Part shown: one piece after another, positions 57,506 to 64,000 of the stretch | Numbering within the stretch: the first letter of the stretch is position 1 | Layout: every line of letters begins with the position of its first letter | Origin: Triplophysa rosa | Taxonomy: Eukaryota > Chordata > Actinopteri > Cypriniformes > Nemacheilidae | Length of the DNA: 64,000 nt | Direction of reading: 5' to 3' | Assembly (NCBI RefSeq): GCF_024868665.1 | Contig: NC_079892.1 | Location: forward strand, 12,692,963 to 12,756,962 | Translations under genes and position numbers: made by a program | Notes under the pieces: generated by a model | Told to the model about the DNA's origin: nothing | Seen by the model: only the letters and a program-made list of their open reading frames with translations | Databases searched by the model: none

Positions 57506-58500
57506 TCTGTCAACAGTAATCTACTGTTGTACTGTATGCAATGCATTGTGGGCTGTGTTAACCCCTTCAGACCCTGCTTCAATAAGAATGGACATTATGT
57601 CTTTTTTGGTTTAGACCAATAAAACTGCATGTTTCTATCATTTTAATAATACCTCACAGATTGTTTACCAAGTTAATGGTAACCTCATTGTCTTGCCCCT
57701 GTTATATTTTATTTGATTATGTTATGTTTTTCAAAAAAATCTAAAGATATTTTAGAGTTGTACAACACAGGATTTTATTTATTTAATGTCCATCCCAGTG
57801 GACATGCGGTCTTAAAAATTATAAAATGGCAGACTTTTTTGCACTCCAGCTCATTACACACAATTGGCATTTCACAAACATTGATCCCTTGATTACCAAG
57901 CACAAGCATAAATATGATCAAATCAGCCATCAAGTATACGCAGAAACCCGACAGGCACAATCAGACATATAGGGCCTATATATAGGCTACACATGTGGTA
58001 CACAGATTGAAATACTGCCAAAAAAATATGTTTTTTCTATTTACTTATTGTATTACTCAGTCCTCCAATAAATATGTATTTTGTTAGCATTTTTTTTTTA
58101 CTTTGACTTCCATCACACTGTTTAGGTTTAAATTATAATTCACAAGGTTAAAACATGCAATTTTATGTTGCTTCAGTTGGGGTTTACAGTGTTGTGGACT
58201 TGAAAAAAAACATACAAAATCGTGAAAGATACCACAAATCCTATTTTTACATTTGTTTCTAAATTAAAGAACAGTTAATGTCAACTGAATATTTTTGCAT
58301 ATCCTTTTGTCATCTTAAACAGTCTGTTGCTAATGCTAATAACAGTAGCTGCAAATCACCACTAAACGTAATGTTTGAAATTGCGATGATTTTCCATTTA
58401 AATGTGGCTTATGCTTGAAAGGAAAGCAAACTGATAGTTTGAGTGTTTAGAAAATACAGATCGATTTAGCATCACTTGCGTAAAATATTTTTAATGCTTT

Positions 58501-59327
58501 TGCGCTATCTTGCAAAACTTTTGCGTTCACGCGAGAAACATTGCGTTCTCTCGCAAAGATATTTGCGTTATCTTGCAAAACATTCAAACGTCCTGTTGTC
58601 CCGCTCCGTACATTAACAATGGAGCGGTTTATAGTAGATTCCCAATAACTCGTGAGCTAAACGTTGTTATAACACAAATAACACACAATTCCTTAGATTA
58701 GGATCTACATCCCAGTCTTCCTCAAAACGAGAATATAAATTGATATCATCTGAGCAGGCGACATGGACAAGTCCAAAGGAACCGTCTGCAAAGTGACTGT
58801 AAATCCGAAAAGCGTTACTACAAAAATAGTAATTAATAACTTAAATGTTACACACTGAAGTCTCACCAAATTCTGTTTACACATTAATGCTCTCCTGCTG
58901 AATTTAAACTGGTTTTAGTTATACTACAGTATGTAACACTGAAGTTAATGACTATTATTAGTAGCCTAATGATATTCGTGTTTTGCACTTTGCAGACGAT
59001 CCCTTCGGTATTGTCTCAGCCAGCTCCCGCCTGAGATCAATAAAAGGCTCGATTTGTGGAAAATTAAGTTAAAGTTCATTGTTTACGTTACATAGAATGA
59101 GGTGTAATTTGTGTTATAAGAACGTTTAGCTCACGAGTTATTGGTCCGGGAATCTGCGACTACAGACCAATGTTTATGTAGCCTACGGAGCTAGTCTTAA
59201 ATTCTGCCAGCGGGACATTAAACATGAAGTGTTTGCGAGATAACGCAAATATCTTTGCGAGGGAACGCAAATATCTTTGCGAGAGAACGCAATGTTTCTC
59301 GCGTGAATGCAAAAGTTTTGCGAGATA
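58501..59327. mobile_element. Foldback element with ~200-bp arms inside the CACTA element
   Basis: 58501-58700 pairs with 59095-59327: outer parts tgcgttcacgcgagaaacat and cgcaatgtttctcgcgtgaa, inner parts aactcgtgagctaaacgttg and aacgtttagctcacgagtta. The right arm carries one extra ~28-bp unit (gcgaga/gggaacgcaaatatcttt). The loop is about 390 bp of unrelated DNA. Confidence 0.8.
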
Positions 59328-60029
59328 AAAAAAATAAAAAATATTTTTCTCTTCCCTCTCATTTTTTTCCACCACCATGTCCCTAAAAGGGCTCCGTATA
59401 ATACTGATATTGGTCACATGGAAAATTAGCCATTTATTCTCGTCTCATTTCCGACATATTTGAGCCTTATATCGCTGCATATTTAGTGTTTAGTGTCAAC
59501 GCTTATCTAAATGTTGATTAAATTTAATTTGATATTTTTTTTGTTTTCTGCTGTTTTACAGTGTTCCATGGAATACCACGGGGAAAAACAAGCAACCAAT
59601 GTTATGGTCATCTGCAACAGATGGTTGATGGATAGTTCCTAATTACATTTTTGAATGCCAGCACCTTCAGTATCTCATAAGACTCTTAATAAATGTACTC
59701 TCATGTTTTAAATATGTTTAAATATGTCAAGTTTAAAGGGGGTAGCCTCTGTTATTTAACCTGTTTTATTGCCATTGTTTTTATTTGTAAGTTTCAATTA
59801 TTTGTTTTGCTACTGAAAAACTTGACTTGGTTGCTTGGTACTTGAGTCATTCTTTTTTTGTGTTGCTGCTCTTAAATAAAAAAAGTTGTTTATGTCCTTT
59901 CTAAAACATTTGCTTATAATTGTATTAATATTTTTTTATTATAGATATTTTATGTTAAGCAGACATGTGTAGCCCAAAGGACAATATTGTGCATAAAGAT
60001 GAAGTTAAAAAACAGCTATGTACTGTCCT

Positions 60030-60525
60030 TAATTCTTACAGCAATTTACCGTAAAATAATTCCACAGCATGAATAATGTAAAATTACGGTAAATTACTGG
60101 CATCTCTGCTGCCAGCATTTTACCGTTAAATACGGGAAAAACAGCAATGCACTATATTCCGTTTTTACAGCAATATACCGTAAAATAATTTAACAGCATG
60201 AATAACGTAAAATTACGGTAAATTACTGGCGTCTCTGTTGCCAGCATTTTACTGTTAAATACTGGAAAAACAGCAATTCATTGTATTTCTTTTTTACAGC
60301 AATATACCGCAAAATAATTTCACAGCATGAATAACGTAAAATTACGGTAAATTACTGGCGTCTCTGCTGCCAGCATTTTACTGTTAAATACAGGAAAAAC
60401 AGCAATCCACTGTATTTCTTTTTTACAGCAATATACCGTAAAATAATTTAACAGCACGAATAGCGTAAAATTACGGTAAATTACTGGCGTCTCTGCTGCC
60501 AGCATTTTACCATTATTTTAGAGAA
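60030..60525. repeat. ~127-bp tandem repeat, right subterminal
   Basis: Units start at acagcaatttaccgtaaaat (60039), then 60170, 60297 and 60424, with spacing 131, 127, 127. Each holds aaattacggtaaattactgg and ctgctgccagcattttac. Units 2-4 are nearly identical. Confidence 0.9.
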
Positions 60526-61579
60526 CAATTTTTTACAGTGTGGTTGTTCAGAGCAAATAAGTGAGATGAAGTGTTGTTTAAAATCATCAACATACATATT
60601 TGGCTTTGTATATTAAGTTTCAAGTTATTTGTATTTGTAATTATTATATGACATAAACTTAAACTTTAAAACGTTATGGACGTGACACAGCAGTGAGGCG
60701 TTGTGACATCCTAATTATAGCCATTATAAATTCACAAGGCAGTAATAGTAAGACAGAGTGAGTGTATTAATTTTTCAGACATGCCTTCATCTTTCTGCAA
60801 AATGCCTTTTTTTAAACATAAAGTACAAAAAAGGGAGCCTCTGATCCCTCTTCAGAAAGCATGAAAAATGGTTGGATGAAATTTTAATTTTGGCATTGTT
60901 GTATACCTGATGTGGGTGGGAAATCAAGGCAATTTTCTTAAAATTTTTATTGAAGTACTTTGTACATTAATACAATATAAAGCAGGCCTAAATGGACAAA
61001 TTTTTAGTAGAAGCTTTATTTTTTCATGGTAAGGTTGACATTTTCATGGAATTGCTCTGATACAACACGGGACGACGGCTTGATTAGAATCAGCTGGAGG
61101 ACACTGACCGTTAATGCCACGAATGCATGTTTATACACTTGTGTTTGTTATTGTTGACAGTTATTTTCCATTTTTAAAGAATAAACAGATTAAATTAATG
61201 TGATAAACAGTAGTGTTTTATTTTAAATATATTAAATAATTTTATTAAACGTGATAAATAAGCATGCCTGCAAATAAATGTGACAGTAGTTTTGTTCTCT
61301 TTTCTATTCAACTAATACAACAAACGTGACATATAAAGTGAAAAGGAATTTTTGTATTTTATAAAACAATCCACAAAGCCACACAGGTGTAATATAAGAT
61401 AATCTTGATTTTTTATGACGAACGTCTGTGACAGCACTGTCAGACGCAGGCTATATACATCAGTGTTCGAAATCACTCACTCATTTTCATTCACTTCTTC
61501 CCCATATAGTGGACTCAAATGTCATTCGTATATTGGGAATAGTGAAGGAGTGAACGAGGGAGAGGTTTCAGACACTGCT

Positions 61580-62111
61580 AAGGTTTGTCAAGTCAACCCC
61601 TAGTGAAAAATAAATATACTAAAATGTATTTGAATATATACATTTATTGCATACTAAAAATACTGCAAATGCATTTGCATATTTATGTAAATGAGTAAAA
61701 ATGTCCTGCAATTGTACTTTTGGTAAACTAAATTGGTATACTTAAAGTCTGCTAAATCGGAACAACTAATTTTGTACTCAATGCACTTGAATTGTGCAGA
61801 AGTAGTGCTGAGGTCCAACTAAAGGTATACTGAAGTGTATTTCATTGTGCTAAGTGGAACTATTGCTAAGTATTTATACTGTACGCTTTAAATATATTGC
61901 ATTAAAAGACTGATATTATTAAAAAATCATAAAATCCTTAACAACGGTGACGTTAAAACCCACTTTAGGTTTACTATTAAGAAATGTGCAGTGTGCACAG
62001 GTAGTACTCCAAATAAAGTTTAAGTATAATTGTATTTCAGTAAGTCTCAAGCGATATGTCGGTAAATATGGAAATACATTTGAACTATACTTAGTATGAA
62101 ATAAATGTATT
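61580..62111. other. No gene recognised; AGTATAC-type repeat fragments
   Basis: Repeated phrases such as ttggtatacttaaagt and aaggtatactgaagtgt suggest an old dispersed repeat. Confidence 0.35.
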
Positions 62112-62115
62112 TTAA

Positions 62116-62513
62116 AGGAGCAATGTGGGGATTTAGTGGCATCTAGTGGTGAGGTTGTGAATTGCAACCAACTGCTCACGCCACCCCTCCCTTTTGAAGC
62201 ACTACAGTGGCTCTCACAGGACTAAGATGTCAGGTTTTCACCTCTTTGCCGAAAGAGATAACGTATTTATGAAACGCACTCTGTAGAGCAGTTCATCCGT
62301 TTAGGGCTACTGTAGAAACAACATGGCGAATTCTATGCAAGGGGACCCACAGTGTATGAAGACTATGTATGTACAGTACGTAGCTCATTCAAAGGTAATA
62401 AAAAACCATAACGCTTCATTATGTAAGGTCTTTATACACCTCTGAACACATAGTTATGTATATTATATTGCATTTCTGTCAATAGATCCTCCGACATATT
62501 ACACACAGCACCT
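62116..62513 (-). mobile_element. TTAA-target MITE, member 3 (uninterrupted)
   Basis: TTAA at 62112-62115 and 62514-62517; ends AGGAGC and GCACCT (complement AGGTGC). It is the intact reference for the interrupted member at 47965-49670 and the diverged one at 29799. 398 bp, no frame. Confidence 0.85.
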
Positions 62514-62517
62514 TTAA

Positions 62518-63160
62518 ATGTATTCCTTCTTTACTTTGGACTGCTGCCAGAGGTTGTTTTTGTGGAAGGAGTTTGTTCATCAGCGGCCATTTTTTAAGGT
62601 AAGATGAAGTTATTTGTAAAAACAGATCTTGTTTACAATAACTTCTATGCAGGGATTTTAAATAAGAAATTGTATGTAATGCATAACAGGGTCTGTAACG
62701 TATTGTTTTGGTATTATGGCTCACTGGGCTAGTTTTATCACACATATCTGACAACCCTGTCTTAGACACTAAAGTCTTTATACAGATCTACTCTCCAAAT
62801 TATTCCACCTGTTTACTGTATGTACAGTAGAATGCTTTATTTATGTTTTATTTATGTTAATTAAAACTAAAAGGAAACGATGAATGTTTGAGCAAACACA
62901 CACAAAAAAAACATTTTTGCTCACTTATATTTCAATAAAAGTTAAAAACAGTTTCTTATTTTTATGCAAGTTTAAAAAACAAATTTTCCTTTAAATCGTT
63001 TTGCAAAGCTCATACACCAATCAGAATTACAAACTTACAAATTAGTAACCAACCAATCAGAATCAGCAGATCTGACCTCACACTTTGCAGCGCTAGAACA
63101 ACTAGTGTGGATTATATAAACTGTGAGAGTTATTTTGACCCTTTTTAACACTGGCGATTT
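62518..63160. other. No gene recognised
   Basis: AT-rich unique DNA. Confidence 0.35.
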
Positions 63161-63530
63161 TGCCGTGTGGATGGTCTACTACTTCCGGTTAAAATTCGAA
63201 GTGCAAAACGATGGACACGTTAACGGCTAATATTACCCACAATACTCTGCGAGAGGGCAGAGCTTAGTGACGCTCCACTGAATGAATAAATACTTAAATG
63301 CAAAGAAGAGCTGTATTTTGACGTTTGTGACTGTTAATGATCTTGCCTAGACGACTGATGATGGTCGTCTAGGCAACAACGGCCACTTCCGTTTTGCGTT
63401 AGTATGTCCCAGTGCGTGCATACTGTCTTGCTATGCTCTAAAATGTATATACTTATATACCATAACAAAAACAGTACATATTTTTAGTGCATAGTATATG
63501 TAGGCGAATTGGGACGCAGCATAATTGTTG
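63161..63530. repeat. AGTATG-type dispersed element, related to 18690-18800
   Basis: ggatggtctactacttccg is shared with 18755-18780. The right part reads gtagtatatgtaggcgaattgggacgcagc in pieces, the usual style of AGTATGC...GGACGCAGC fish elements. Two overlapping inverted phrases (tgcctagacgac/gtcgtctaggca, 63345-63375) form a short hairpin. Confidence 0.5.
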
Positions 63531-64000
63531 TTACGAATATAAAAAAATAAGACGTTAAGTTAAAAATTAGTAATGAACATCAAATAGTTTATGTTTGAAA
63601 GTTATAGCATTTTACCCGTGTTTGTTTGTAGTACAACAACCTCAGAATTTAAAAGATTAAGTTTAAGCTAAACCTGTTGACACACACATGACCTCATTTC
63701 CAGTCGGTGCAGCACAGTTAATAAAAATACAATTTAGACAATTAGTCCAATCTATCTGAATGTAAAGCTCATTAAGAGGCGCCTTTTGGCCCCGAATGTG
63801 TTTTATTGACATCACAGCGGTCTGGCTTCGATATCGATTTAACGTGCCATCTACATCGGCCGCTATATTGACTGCCTGTCCGGCTTCACGCGCCACTGAT
63901 GGTGATTAACTAACTACTTTTACAGCCGTTTGGGGAAGACTCTTTATAGCAGAAGGCAAACTGAAAGCATACATTTATTTATTGGGTGGGCTGGAGTTGG
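63531..64000. other. Unique DNA, CNE-like at 63690-63920
   Basis: 63690-63920 is balanced and repeat-free, with aagctcattaagaggcgcct and gtgattaactaactac (ATTA cores). The 77-codon minus-strand frame 63896-63663 has no recognizable domain. Confidence 0.3.

Larger units (their letters stand above)
57239..60540. mobile_element. CACTA (EnSpm)-like non-autonomous element
   Basis: Perfect 15-bp ends CACTGTAAAAAATTG (57239-57253) and its complement CAATTTTTTACAGTG (60526-60540). The flanks share TG (57237-57238, 60541-60542). CACTG ends with repetitive subterminal regions are typical of CACTA transposons. Left subterminal: an 89-bp tandem; right: a ~127-bp tandem. No transposase frame; the 3.3-kb interior is AT-rich and carries a foldback. 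Confidence 0.8.
55622..61579. mobile_element. Large TIR element (about 2.7 kb without its nested insertion)
   Basis: The left end agctgtgtctgaaaccgctc (55622) pairs with the right end ggtttcagacactgct (61564-61579); the following 100 bases on each side share gtgaac/gttcac and actatat phrases less exactly. A recurring GTTAYGGMCGTGAC motif occurs on both sides of the nested CACTA element. No protein frame. The terminal phrase occurs in many fish DNA transposons; the superfamily is not clear and the target duplication could not be set. Confidence 0.45.

Overview
This is animal nuclear DNA, almost certainly from a teleost fish and most likely a cyprinid or close relative. It is AT-rich, with no bacterial-style operons, long intergenic or intronic stretches, and a dense mix of repeats typical of cypriniform genomes: DIRS-type tyrosine-recombinase retrotransposons, hAT-like, CACTA-like and TTAA-target DNA transposons, Gypsy-style solo LTRs, tRNA-derived SINE sequence and AAT microsatellites. 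The species assignment is inference from repeat content only.

Layout. 1-4027: the 3' three-quarters of a degenerate DIRS-like retrotransposon on the + strand (RT, RNase H, tyrosine recombinase, internal complementary region, terminal repeat). 4028-9955: gene-free sequence with MITE-like repeats and one tRNA-derived SINE. 9956-28349: a strikingly duplicated zone. A 984-bp block occurs twice (9956-10939, 11118-12101) and a 7,927-bp block occurs twice (12288-20214, 20423-28349). The junctions fall inside one solo LTR and coincide with two single N bases (12102, 12287), which points to an assembly artefact rather than a real segmental duplication. The duplicated block holds the only convincing host-like exon I found, a 93-nt minus-strand exon (13738-13830, repeated at 21873-21965), plus two hAT-like elements. 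28350-36120: repeats (solo LTR, hAT relic with a BED-like transposase start, several TIR elements) between unique blocks that read like conserved non-coding DNA. 36121-39944: a second, internally deleted DIRS-like element on the - strand inside an AAT microsatellite. 40050-41472: an unusual element with three tRNA-like T-loop modules. 41473-54985: more MITEs, solo LTRs nested in older elements, and a THAP-like exon fragment. 54986-61579: the most layered part. It holds a TIR element carrying the first exon of a probable YqaJ/ISL2EU-type transposon protein, broken by a 74-bp palindromic insertion with a perfect 5-bp target duplication. Next to it lies a larger TIR element that contains a minisatellite and a 3.3-kb CACTA-like element, which itself contains an ~830-bp foldback. 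61580-64000: a TTAA-flanked MITE and unique sequence.

No intact gene can be defended. The coding signals are transposon relics plus one host exon of unidentified gene. The window is best read as intron or intergenic DNA of a large gene or regulatory landscape, invaded repeatedly. Nested insertions with exact target duplications give a relative order of events at several places (47965-49670, 51839-52428, 54986-55585, 55622-61579).
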